Origin: Oxalobacter formigenes
GTDB lineage: Bacteria > Pseudomonadota > Gammaproteobacteria > Burkholderiales > Burkholderiaceae_D
Length of the DNA: 64,000 nt
Direction of reading: 5' to 3'
Assembly: GCF_002127965.1 (NCBI RefSeq)
Contig: NZ_CP018787.1
Span: forward strand, 1,860,001-1,924,000
The position numbers were made by a program, and so were the translations under genes. Positions 9,240-17,816 of this stretch are shown piece after piece (the stretch's first letter is position 1; each line of letters starts with the position of its first letter). The notes under the pieces were generated by a model that saw nothing but the letters and a program-made list of their open reading frames with translations, searched no databases and was not told the DNA's origin.

Positions 9240-9460
9240 TTTTCGTCTCCTCTTCCGGAAACATCCACAGACAACCCAAGGGTTTGCATGACAGAAAACG
9301 CAAGACCGATTCGACAACTGTCCTTTCCTTTTTCCAGCTCACGTAAAAACCGGACACCCACACCGGCAAGCGCAGCCAGTTGCTCCTGTGTCAACTTCTG
9401 ACGCTTCCGTTCGATACGAACAAGATTGCCAAGTGCAATATGATTTTGAACTGAAGTCAT
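9236..9460 (-). CDS. hipB: HipB-like antitoxin, XRE-family DNA-binding protein
   Basis: A 74-residue protein that is almost entirely a Cro/C1-type helix-turn-helix (LVRIERKRQKLTQEQLAALA, then GVGVRFLRELEKGK). HipB antitoxins bind HipA and repress the operon by binding paired operators. The gene precedes hipA with a 4-base ATGA overlap. The ribosome-binding GGGA of hipB lies inside the nearest palindromic operator, so repressor binding would sit directly over the translation start region of the DNA. Length is slightly below the 88 residues of Escherichia coli HipB because the C-terminal tail is short. Confidence 0.9.
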   Translation of the reverse strand: MTSVQNHIALGNLVRIERKRQKLTQEQLAALAGVGVRFLRELEKGKDSCRIGLAFSVMQTLGLSVDVSGRGDEK

Positions 9461-9465
9461 TTTCG

Positions 9466-9477
9466 TCCCTTTCGGGA
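9466..9477 (-). promoter_or_regulatory. hipB operator, proximal
   Basis: The 12-mer TCCCTTTCGGGA lies 6 bases before the hipB start. It matches the core of the distal palindrome (TCCCGTTCGGGA) at 11 of 12 positions and overlaps the hipB ribosome-binding region. Autoregulation by HipB is inferred from family behaviour. Confidence 0.65.
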
Positions 9478-9560
9478 TGATATTATCATAAAAATAAATA
9501 AATTATCCAAAAAAGTACCGATCGGGTTTATTTATTCACTAAAGAGTTATTCTCCACAAA

Positions 9561-9582
9561 AATAATCCCGTTCGGGATTATT
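9561..9582 (-). promoter_or_regulatory. hipB operator, distal palindrome
   Basis: Two perfect 10-base arms, AATAATCCCG and CGGGATTATT, separated by TT. The site lies about 100 bases upstream of the hipB start in an AT-rich promoter region, and shares the TCCC-N4-GGGA core with the proximal operator. A shorter CCGATCGG palindrome lies between them near 9518-9525. Confidence 0.7.
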
Positions 9583-9648
9583 CAAAAATGGCTTAACGGA
9601 TGCGCTCAATGAAAAGAACCCCAAAAATAGCGCCTTGATGTCACTCCT

Positions 9649-10026
9649 TCATTTTTCCGCCGAAACAGAAGGCAAACCCGAACCCTCTTCCGGTTTCGCC
9701 TGCATCTCGATTTCTTTCGTCAGGAAGTAATTCAGGAAAGTCCGGATCAGCGCGATTCCGAACAGTTTGATGAGCCCCTCGATATCGGGATCGACCGTCG
9801 TGTTCAGGATATCGGCCGCGAGCTGGAATTCCAGCGCCATGGCAAGCCAGCGTCCGAAAGTGAGCTTGACTTCGGTATTGATGACAAACTCCTGACGTGA
9901 CCGGATGCCGACGTAAACCGTTTTGACAAAACCGATGAGCACGCAAATGACCGAGGCAGTTTCAAGCACAAACTGCAAAATGCCCACTACATAAACCAGA
10001 CCTTCTTTCAAAAACACGATATCCAT
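9649..10026 (-). CDS. DUF1622 family membrane protein
   Basis: 125 residues with a long N-terminal membrane helix (VYVVGILQFVLETASVICVL), a conserved central block (KLTFGRWLAMALEFQLAADI) and a second hydrophobic helix with IRTFLNYFL. This is the signature of DUF1622, small bacterial inner-membrane proteins of unknown function. The ATG at 10026 is preferred over the GTG at 10041 because GAGGG sits just before it. The C-terminal 15 residues are polar and likely cytoplasmic. It appears to be a single-gene transcript. Confidence 0.85.
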   Translation of the reverse strand: MDIVFLKEGLVYVVGILQFVLETASVICVLIGFVKTVYVGIRSRQEFVINTEVKLTFGRWLAMALEFQLAADILNTTVDPDIEGLIKLFGIALIRTFLNYFLTKEIEMQAKPEEGSGLPSVSAEK

Positions 10027-10288
10027 TTCACCCTCTTCCACCAGCCGTTTTTATCCCGAAACCGCAGATTCCGATAAATTCACCCGATCCCACTTTTACC
10101 TGAACAAGCTTGCGCCTGCTTTAATCCGGAACAGACATTCGGTTCAAAACTCATCTTTAATCCATCTCAAGCGGCCAGACCGATCAGCCTCTTATCATTC
10201 AGGAACCAATCCTTTTCCGGACACTCCAAGAGAAATCCGGATATTCACCTGCAAGCGAGCCAATACCATGCGACTGGACAAACCCAAT

Positions 10289-10936
10289 ATGAGACTGGTC
10301 ATTTTCGGAGGCGGCGGAATGATCGGCCGTCCCATTATCGAAGAGGCATTGAGGCGCAATCACGAAGTGATTGCCGTCGATCCTTTTCCCGACCGGATTC
10401 CCATCAAAAACCCGAACCTGACGATCATCCAGACGGACGTCTATTCCGTCGATCGTGTCAGTGAACTGGTCAGAAAAGCCGACGCCGTCATCGTCTCTCA
10501 CAATCCTGCTTTCGAGCAACCGGACCTTTTCGATTCCGTCCTCAAGCTTTACCCGTTCATACTGGAAGGCGTCAAGGAAGCGGGCGTCCCGAGAATCCTC
10601 TTCGTCGGCGAAGCAGGGACCTTGTACGTCGAGCCGGGCATCATGCTCATGGATACCGGCGCCATATCGGGTGACGAAGCCTCCGGCATCCGCATGCTGG
10701 GCGGTTTTTATCTGGATGTTTTGAAACACGAACACGATATCGACTGGGTTTATTTTTCACCGGCGGCAGACATCGTCCCCGCCCCCCTGACAGGGTCTTA
10801 CCGGCTCGGCGAAAACGACCTGATCGTCAATCCGGACGGCTTCAGCCTGATTTCCAGCGGGGATTATGCCAGCGCCCTCATGGATGAAATCGATGCGCCG
10901 GTTCACCATAACGAACGTTTCACCATCGGATATTGA
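10289..10936 (+). CDS. NAD(P)-binding protein, YwnB/SDR-like epimerase fold
   Basis: A 215-residue atypical short-chain dehydrogenase-type protein. The Rossmann motif FGGGGMIGRPIIEEAL lies at the N-terminus, a strand ending in DVYSVD follows, and the VSHNP segment matches the loop of NAD(P)H-binding proteins such as YwnB. In this family the catalytic YxxxK is absent and the proteins act as NAD(P)-binding sensors or flavin reductases. The open frame begins at 10268, but the ATG at 10289 directly precedes the first beta-strand and is preferred. A PNPOx-like flavin protein follows 11 bases downstream, suggesting a small redox operon. Confidence 0.78.
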   Translation: MRLVIFGGGGMIGRPIIEEALRRNHEVIAVDPFPDRIPIKNPNLTIIQTDVYSVDRVSELVRKADAVIVSHNPAFEQPDLFDSVLKLYPFILEGVKEAGVPRILFVGEAGTLYVEPGIMLMDTGAISGDEASGIRMLGGFYLDVLKHEHDIDWVYFSPAADIVPAPLTGSYRLGENDLIVNPDGFSLISSGDYASALMDEIDAPVHHNERFTIGY

Positions 10937-10947
10937 AAGGCACCCTC

Positions 10948-11403
10948 ATGAAAAAAGCATTCCATTTTCTGGAAAAACAGGAAGACATGGCATTCGCCAC
11001 CTGCGACAAGCACCACAACCCGAAAGTCCGCGTCCTCGAATTGATGAAAACGGAAGGACATACCCTGTACTTCGCCGTTTCCCCCCTGTCGGAAACCTAT
11101 GCCCAGTTGCAGGACAACAACCGCGCCGAGGCGCTCGCATGGAAAGGCGGCATATCCGTCCGTCTGGAAGGAAAAGTCCATTTCGACGTTCCCGACGAAA
11201 CCTGCCGCGACATTTATAACGAGAGCAAGTTGCTCCAGCGCCTCTATACCAGTTACAAGGAACTGGCCTACCTGCGCTTTGTCGCCGGACGGATGGTGTA
11301 CTACGACCTGTCCGAGACCCTTCCCATCGAAAACACTTATGATTTCGACAAGGAAGACCTGCCGGTTGCGCCCGATCCAAGCGTACTGGAAAACCGGAAA
11401 TAA
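10948..11403 (+). CDS. pyridoxamine 5'-phosphate oxidase family protein (FMN-binding)
   Basis: 151 residues with the split-barrel flavin fold: an N-terminal helix and FLEKQEDMAFATCDKHHNPKVR, then a TLYFAVSP strand, an N(N/R)AEAL-type segment and a VRLEGKV strand. Members bind FMN, F420 or heme and often have unassigned reductase roles. It is too short and divergent to be PdxH itself. The ATG at 10948 has AAAGG upstream, whereas the frame's first possible start (10933, TTG) would overlap nothing useful. It lies 11 bases after the NAD-binding protein gene, so the two are probably co-transcribed. Confidence 0.8.
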   Translation: MKKAFHFLEKQEDMAFATCDKHHNPKVRVLELMKTEGHTLYFAVSPLSETYAQLQDNNRAEALAWKGGISVRLEGKVHFDVPDETCRDIYNESKLLQRLYTSYKELAYLRFVAGRMVYYDLSETLPIENTYDFDKEDLPVAPDPSVLENRK

Positions 11404-11417
11404 ACTAAAAAAGCGTT

Positions 11418-11448
11418 AAAAGCGGAATGAATTGTTCATTCCGCTTTT
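11418..11448. terminator. bidirectional terminator between convergent genes
   Basis: A perfect 14-bp stem (AAAAGCGGAATGAA with TTCATTCCGCTTTT) with a 3-base loop, A-rich on one side and T-rich on the other. It separates the flavin-protein gene from the convergent giant helicase gene. Confidence 0.85.
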
Positions 11449-11475
11449 AGAGATGCTCTTTGAAAATGACATGTA

Positions 11476-14400
11476 TTAAAGAATTGATTCCAGTCTTTTT
11501 CGTGCCTGGCTGGTTACACGTTTAATTCCTAGAATTTTAATCATTTCAGAAATTTTATCTTCACTTTTCACAAAAGTTGAAAGTGCCTGTAATTCTTCGC
11601 TTGCAATAGTATCTACCATGCGAATATCATTTTCACTCACAGGCAGCCGATATGTATTCCAGTTAAGACGTTGTGCCTCTGAAAGCCAGACAAAATTACC
11701 TCCTGCTTTATCTTCTCCCAGATAATAATACTGATGCACTATTTTTAGCACTCGTTCCCGAATAACCCTGCCAGCCTTATTAAAACCATGAACCTTTGCC
11801 ATTCTTTGAAAAAGAGTAGCATCCAGAATAGGTGCTTCAGCAATCAGTATTTCATGAACGAATTCTTTCAAAAACTGTTCGTATTCAGGAGTTGGTGTAT
11901 AAAAAAGTGAAGGATCAGATTTCAGACACCATTTATCAAAATCACTTACTTGATACTTTCCCGGTAGAGAAGGTTCTGGATTATTTGAAGCGGACTCTGA
12001 AGAAGCGAACTGAATCAAAGAATCATGTTTTTCAGAAACATCATGTTTAACTTCCGATTGGCTATCATGATTGACCGTATGCAAGAGTAAACTATTTTTA
12101 GGAATATCGAGATTTTGTTTCACACCAATAACAGAAGTAATGAATTCCGGTTCAGGTAAACAAGAAATTTTTAATTTATCTTCTTTACGGGAATTTTCAA
12201 GTATTTCGTCAATAGCGTTATGCAATCGTTCTAATGCACTCTCTTTGTCAATCCACCATTCAGTAGACCATAAACGCAATAATTTCCATCCAAGACTTTC
12301 CAGAATTACGCTACGAACCTTATCCCGATCACGTGCTGTTGCAGCACTGTGGTAAGTAGCGCCATCACACTCAATTCCGACCAGATAATCACCTGGTCTG
12401 TCTGGATGAACAATACCCAAATCAATACGAAAACGGGAAACCCCGATTTGTGGAACGACTTCCCAGCCTTTACGGCGCAATCCATCTGCAACGGCTTCCT
12501 CGAATGGGGAATCATAAGTCCCAACAGATCCTCGAACTTCTTGAGCCAACGCAAGAGGACCCCGTCGAGCAAATTCAATAAAGAGTTTCAGATCAGCTAC
12601 TGCACGCGCATGAGTACGATTAAGATCAATCATTGACGAATCAAACGAACTGAATACCAGCATTTCCTGACGAGCACGGGTAACCGCAACATTCAACCGA
12701 CGCCACCCGCCATCACGATTTAATGGACCGAAATCCATTGACATGGTCTTCGATTCCGCTTCAGTTGGCCCAAAACCAATTCCCAGCATAATCACATCTC
12801 GTTCATCCCCCTGAACCGTTTCCAGATTTTTGACCACGACCGGTTCTTCCTGTTCTTGCTGGAAAAAAGTTTCTATTTCCGGATGTCGTTGTCGCTCACG
12901 GTCCAGTAAATCATTAACCAGTTTTTGTTGTTCGACATTAAGCGTTATGATTCCAATGGATTTACTTGAGTGTTTATCAAGCAAGCGTTTCATCGTTTCG
13001 GAAACCATAGATTCAGCTTCAATCTGATTGTGACGTCCCTTTCCTCTCGCATATATTCCTTTGACATTCCGCCATTCAACTGCACTGTTTTTCTTTTTTG
13101 CAGCCGGAAATGTAATGAGATTGCTATCATAATAACGCCGATTAGAAAAAGTAATCAGACTCTCATGACGGCTCCTGTAGTGCCAGTTCAAACTATGGTT
13201 ATACATTCCCGCAGCAAGACATTCATCCAGAATACTTTCCATATCTTCTTCAGTATCGTCATCGACATCGCCAGCCCCACGATCAAAAAAACTGGTAGGC
13301 GGCATTTGACGGGGATCGCCCGCGACCACAACCTGTTTACCCCTTGCAATAACACCAATAGCGTCCCAGGGCGCAATTTGGGAAGCTTCATCGAAAATAA
13401 CCAGATCAAAAAGAGCGAGTTCAGCGGGCAGGAACTGTGCGACAGACAGTGGGCTCATCAGCATACATGGAGCCAGTTTTGACATGGTATCACCCATTTC
13501 GTATACCATTTGACGCACCGGTTTATGGCGACGTGATTTTTGCAGTTCATGTTTGAGAAGTGCAAGTCCACCCTGTTTACTGATATCTTTTTTAGCCGGA
13601 ATCATTTCACACAATCGCGCACGAATATATCTCACAGATAACGCTGACAATTTATCAATTTGTTGACGATATATCTCAATATCACTCATATGTTCTGCAG
13701 GAACAAAATTATGTAATACCGGTTCTGAATCGATTACCCAGGAAGCAAACCAGCGGCAATACGCAGTTTCAAAAATTTCAGCAATTATTAAGTCATCATT
13801 GCATTGCTGCGCCAGAATTTCCACTATCGGCTCAAGACCAAGTGCCATTGCTTCTTCACTTACTCGATACCAATCACACCATGCTTTCAAACTGGACTGA
13901 TTATTTATAATTTCTTCGGCGCACTTATAAAGAGACTGTCTGGAAGACGGGCTCTTAGATTGACCCAGCAATGTCAAAAACTCTTTTTCTAGTGTATTAA
14001 ATGATAATAATGTCCGTTTCAGATTGTATGTCAGAGATCTAACAAGTCCCTGATCATTCAATAAATCATTGGCCTCAATGAGCAATGTCCTGACCGTTTT
14101 TCGAACTTCGGCAAGTTGCTGTGGGAACGACACGAAACGAAGCATCCGGTTTCGAATCTCTTTAGCTACTGTAATAGTTTTTTCCAGTTTTACCTTATCT
14201 GTTGATAAACCATTCCACCCCGGAAAACCCGTCAGTAATTCGGATAATTCCTTTAATTGTGAAGTCTTTTCCTGTAGCTTTTTAATAAGCGGTATATCAA
14301 TATCCAAATTTGGAGTTTTAGCAAGCAAAGCCCGATGAACGACTGTATCAATAACTTTCTTTCGGGCAAAATCAGCAAAAAACCAGAATTTTTTCGCTGC

Positions 14401-17340
14401 GTCGGCCAATGCAATTTCGACTCCGCGAATATCGACTTGTTCCCAACTGTTTTCCGGATAAATCACGGAAAGCTTTTGCTCCAGTTCAACTATTTCTGCA
14501 AGCAATCCCAAAACTCGCGTTCCTGCTTCGATACGATCAACGACATTGCACTCAAACATAAAACTGAAATTTGAACCACTTGTGGTAGCAAGCAATTCAC
14601 AGAATTCCACGACTTCCTGCAAATTTTGTGTATTATCAGAATCGCACGGAATTGGAACGACATCCAATAATGCTTTTGAAGCTTTATCTATCGAATCAAT
14701 AGCTGGAAGAATCTGTCTTGCTGCTGAAAAAATAGCCGATTGCCAGCCATTGGTCCAATCCGATTGATTAATCAATGCAAAATAAAGTCCATGCTGGCTG
14801 ACAATATCCTTGTTCAGTTCAAGGCGCCGCACAATATCGCGAAATTGTGCCATTTGCTCGGCACTATGTTTTATACCCGCTGACCATGTTAATTGTGGTG
14901 TTGCCTTGCCAGCTTCCTTGATAACACGTCCAATCGCCTGATATAACGTCAAACCATTAGGCCAACGTCGGTGAAGTAATTCAACGACCTCATTTAACTT
15001 ATCACGTAAATGCTGTACTTTTAGCGTCTCTTCTTTCCATTCAGTTGCAGACATTGCATCGCGAGTATCCCAGGCTCTTTCAAGCTGTTTTAAAAAATCC
15101 AGCTTCGATGTTTTATTGGAGTGTAATTCCAAGCAGAATTCCCCAAGTCCTTTCGATTCCAACCGGCGGTATACTACATCCAACGCTGCTTTCTTTCCCG
15201 CAACAAACAATACACGACGTCCCAAAGCAAGATTATGCGAAATCATATTGGCAATCGTTTGAGATTTCCCTGTTCCAGGCGGCCCATCCAGCACAAAATC
15301 ACGCCCTTTTGCAGATGCTACTATGGCAGCAATTTGTGAAGAATCTGCTGGCAACGGCAAGAATAAATCATTTACTTTGATATTTGAATCAAGCTCTTTT
15401 GTACCAATAAAGTTACCGTTAACAGGTAAATCGACATCCTTCTGTCCACGTTCAAGCAGATACTTGACCAACGGACTTTGCATTAACTGTTCAGAACGAT
15501 CACTAAGATCTTTCCACATCAGATACTTGGCAAATGAAAATGTACCGATTGCCACATCACGTGTCACTTCAAAACCCGGCATATCTCGTACAGCCCGACG
15601 TACAATATCCCAGATTCCATTTACATTAATTCCACTTTCATCGACAGGGAGTGCGCCATCCAATCCGTTGATAGTCAAGGCAAAATCGTTACGTAATAGT
15701 TCCAGTAATGTCAGATTAAAGCGCGGTTCCTCTTCGAGTAAACGCATGGTTATGCCTGTTACCACACTCTTTCTATCCAATTGAACCGGAAGTAAAATCA
15801 ATGGGGCCGAATAAGTTTTTGGATCATCTGCTTTTTTCTTCCATTTCAGAAAACCTACTGCTAAAAAGAGAGTATTCGCCCCTCCTTCTTCGAGATCATT
15901 TTTTGATTTTCGATATAACTCAACCAATAGTGCATCAAGACGACTTTGTTCCGTCAGTGAAACAACTTCATTACGTTCAAGCGCTTGTCGTGAATATTCT
16001 TCATACAAATTTTCATGATTTTGCTGTTCATAAAGCAGTGCATCACGTCCATTACTTTCCAGATCAGGCAAAGGAACGATTCGAATACGCTTTCCTTCAG
16101 CCAGTTTATCTTCAAGTTTTGCCGGATCAGAACAAATCAAACGAATACTTTTTGAGCCGTTCGGCAAATGCAGTAATCTGTTTCGAGTAGTCAAATCGAG
16201 CAATTTGCGTCGCCAATGTTCAAGACGATTGACTTTATCATTTTCCGGAGCATCACTTACTTCAACATCAAATGAAGGTAAAAGAGGCGCTTCTTCAAAA
16301 GCATTCAACACGTTTTCTGATTCAGTTTCTTCAATCCCTGATTTACAAGGAAGACTTTTGCTTGACAACGGTTTAATTTTTTGCATCCTGGCACGTTGTA
16401 CGTCGATAGCCACAAGAAAATCTTCATCGGTCAAAGATCGAGATGCATTCTCAACAGCCTGACTGAATGAAACTGGCTGTGCACTAGTAGCAAGTGTTGT
16501 CTCAAATACAAGCATTTCATTAAGATCAATGCGCTTGCGTATTGCAGATACATCTTCTGTCAAAAGTTGTGAAAATTCCTGAGGTTGCAACCACAAACCG
16601 ACAAATGCATGCCCTTTTATCAGTATTAAAAGCGGATTCAAACGGAGCTGTTCCAGCGCTGAAGCGAATAACAAACTGGTATCAATGCAAGTAGCAACCA
16701 GACCATCAAAAATTGCTGTAGGAGTGCGTACCTTTTGCCCTTCACTTTCAAAACTTGCCGGTGGAAGAGCATAACTGAGGCGAAGGTTACATACTGCGGT
16801 CCAGAGAGCCGAACACAATTCCCAGATACGACTTCGAGATTGACTGGTATAACCATCTAACTGATCATTTTTGCCTGCCCGACGCAGCACATCTGATGTT
16901 GTTTTGATCAGTCGATCTACAGCAGGATCATTTGGCATAACAAACGCTGGCAACAACTCAACCATTGGAGAACCGCCCCATTCATTCCTGGCCAGAATTT
17001 CAAGAGGACAATGCGAGGAAAGTAATGTCTCGTTCCCTTGAGTAAGATGCAAAATAAGTTCACCCTGCACACTTTCTGTCAAATTCGCTAACCATTCTGC
17101 ATTCAACTTCAAATCCCGGTCCTGTTCATGAATATGAACAACCGATTCTGGCAATAGCCGGTCAATTTTCCAATTTTTGCTTTCTATAATTTCTGGCGAC
17201 GCAGTTAGGGATAATGTTAAATCCTGATAAGTTTTATCAGATTCGTTATATAGAGAGAGTTCCCGTAACAATGGCACGGCATTTTGATGTGAAGCAAAAC
17301 CAATTTTTGTGACAACACTTATTTTTGCCTTGATATCCAT
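11476..17340 (-). CDS. giant DUF4011 superfamily I helicase fused to a MTES_1575/Vsr-like nuclease and DUF3320
   Basis: A 1,954-residue protein. An N-terminal region and DUF4011 (HWRRKLLDLTTRNRLLHLP) lead into a superfamily I helicase/AAA ATPase. Walker A GPPGTGKS lies near residue 686, Walker B FDEAS near 1317, GDPRQMPP just after it, and the C-terminal motifs VQGDERDVIMLG and NVAVTRARQEM follow. After these comes a restriction-like nuclease domain (FEEAVADGLRRKGW, FRIDLGI, ECDG near 1657) and a C-terminal DUF3320 domain. Such proteins are frequent in defence islands, so a role in destroying foreign DNA is inferred. The ATG at 17340 has GAGAG upstream; the frame stays open to 17517 but that would read through a terminator-like hairpin. 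The gene is clearly more AT-rich than its neighbours, a sign of transfer. Confidence 0.88.
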   Translation of the reverse strand: MDIKAKISVVTKIGFASHQNAVPLLRELSLYNESDKTYQDLTLSLTASPEIIESKNWKIDRLLPESVVHIHEQDRDLKLNAEWLANLTESVQGELILHLTQGNETLLSSHCPLEILARNEWGGSPMVELLPAFVMPNDPAVDRLIKTTSDVLRRAGKNDQLDGYTSQSRSRIWELCSALWTAVCNLRLSYALPPASFESEGQKVRTPTAIFDGLVATCIDTSLLFASALEQLRLNPLLILIKGHAFVGLWLQPQEFSQLLTEDVSAIRKRIDLNEMLVFETTLATSAQPVSFSQAVENASRSLTDEDFLVAIDVQRARMQKIKPLSSKSLPCKSGIEETESENVLNAFEEAPLLPSFDVEVSDAPENDKVNRLEHWRRKLLDLTTRNRLLHLPNGSKSIRLICSDPAKLEDKLAEGKRIRIVPLPDLESNGRDALLYEQQNHENLYEEYSRQALERNEVVSLTEQSRLDALLVELYRKSKNDLEEGGANTLFLAVGFLKWKKKADDPKTYSAPLILLPVQLDRKSVVTGITMRLLEEEPRFNLTLLELLRNDFALTINGLDGALPVDESGINVNGIWDIVRRAVRDMPGFEVTRDVAIGTFSFAKYLMWKDLSDRSEQLMQSPLVKYLLERGQKDVDLPVNGNFIGTKELDSNIKVNDLFLPLPADSSQIAAIVASAKGRDFVLDGPPGTGKSQTIANMISHNLALGRRVLFVAGKKAALDVVYRRLESKGLGEFCLELHSNKTSKLDFLKQLERAWDTRDAMSATEWKEETLKVQHLRDKLNEVVELLHRRWPNGLTLYQAIGRVIKEAGKATPQLTWSAGIKHSAEQMAQFRDIVRRLELNKDIVSQHGLYFALINQSDWTNGWQSAIFSAARQILPAIDSIDKASKALLDVVPIPCDSDNTQNLQEVVEFCELLATTSGSNFSFMFECNVVDRIEAGTRVLGLLAEIVELEQKLSVIYPENSWEQVDIRGVEIALADAAKKFWFFADFARKKVIDTVVHRALLAKTPNLDIDIPLIKKLQEKTSQLKELSELLTGFPGWNGLSTDKVKLEKTITVAKEIRNRMLRFVSFPQQLAEVRKTVRTLLIEANDLLNDQGLVRSLTYNLKRTLLSFNTLEKEFLTLLGQSKSPSSRQSLYKCAEEIINNQSSLKAWCDWYRVSEEAMALGLEPIVEILAQQCNDDLIIAEIFETAYCRWFASWVIDSEPVLHNFVPAEHMSDIEIYRQQIDKLSALSVRYIRARLCEMIPAKKDISKQGGLALLKHELQKSRRHKPVRQMVYEMGDTMSKLAPCMLMSPLSVAQFLPAELALFDLVIFDEASQIAPWDAIGVIARGKQVVVAGDPRQMPPTSFFDRGAGDVDDDTEEDMESILDECLAAGMYNHSLNWHYRSRHESLITFSNRRYYDSNLITFPAAKKKNSAVEWRNVKGIYARGKGRHNQIEAESMVSETMKRLLDKHSSKSIGIITLNVEQQKLVNDLLDRERQRHPEIETFFQQEQEEPVVVKNLETVQGDERDVIMLGIGFGPTEAESKTMSMDFGPLNRDGGWRRLNVAVTRARQEMLVFSSFDSSMIDLNRTHARAVADLKLFIEFARRGPLALAQEVRGSVGTYDSPFEEAVADGLRRKGWEVVPQIGVSRFRIDLGIVHPDRPGDYLVGIECDGATYHSAATARDRDKVRSVILESLGWKLLRLWSTEWWIDKESALERLHNAIDEILENSRKEDKLKISCLPEPEFITSVIGVKQNLDIPKNSLLLHTVNHDSQSEVKHDVSEKHDSLIQFASSESASNNPEPSLPGKYQVSDFDKWCLKSDPSLFYTPTPEYEQFLKEFVHEILIAEAPILDATLFQRMAKVHGFNKAGRVIRERVLKIVHQYYYLGEDKAGGNFVWLSEAQRLNWNTYRLPVSENDIRMVDTIASEELQALSTFVKSEDKISEMIKILGIKRVTSQARKRLESIL

Positions 17341-17496
17341 AAATACTCTCTTTGTTATATCGAAGTTCTTTATGCTGATATTTTCGATGTCTATCAATTC
17401 ATCATAGCCAATTGATGTCATTGGAAAATGTTCTTTATAAGTAATTTTATCAATTATCACTATATGTTTATAGTTGAAAGATTTTGAATTAAAAAA

Positions 17497-17526
17497 TCCC
17501 ACGGAATGACTGGGCATTCTGTAGGA
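17497..17526 (-). terminator. terminator-like hairpin upstream of the giant helicase gene
   Basis: On the minus strand a 12-base stem with one wobble and one mismatch (TCCTACAGAATG / CATTCCGTGGGA), a 6-base loop and then TTTTTT. It faces into the helicase gene about 160 bases before its start, so it would block incoming transcription or act as an attenuator. Confidence 0.5.
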
Positions 17527-17816
17527 TACTTTCTACTTATATTCATTACCCGACAAGGACAAAATGTTTTTCATTTTTCCATATATAAATGTTTCTTTTA
17601 TACAAATAGAAACAATCCGGAATCAGGTCATGAAACTTTTACGGCAGGTAAAAAACAGCCTCTTCAAAAATCAGCCCTTTCCTGCAGGAAATCCCATACC
17701 GGGTTAAACTTGTTGCTGACTCAGGTTAAAACCGCCTTTGCCAAAACATGCCAGCATGGCATTCCTGTCACATAACGCGCCAATGCGTTGAACAAGAAAA
17801 AGAAGAGGAAAGCAAA
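17527..17816. other. non-coding region between divergent helicase and rclA
   Basis: AT-rich near 17530-17620, then mixed composition. It should hold divergent promoters. I see no gene or strong motif beyond the hairpin at 17497-17526. Confidence 0.5.
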
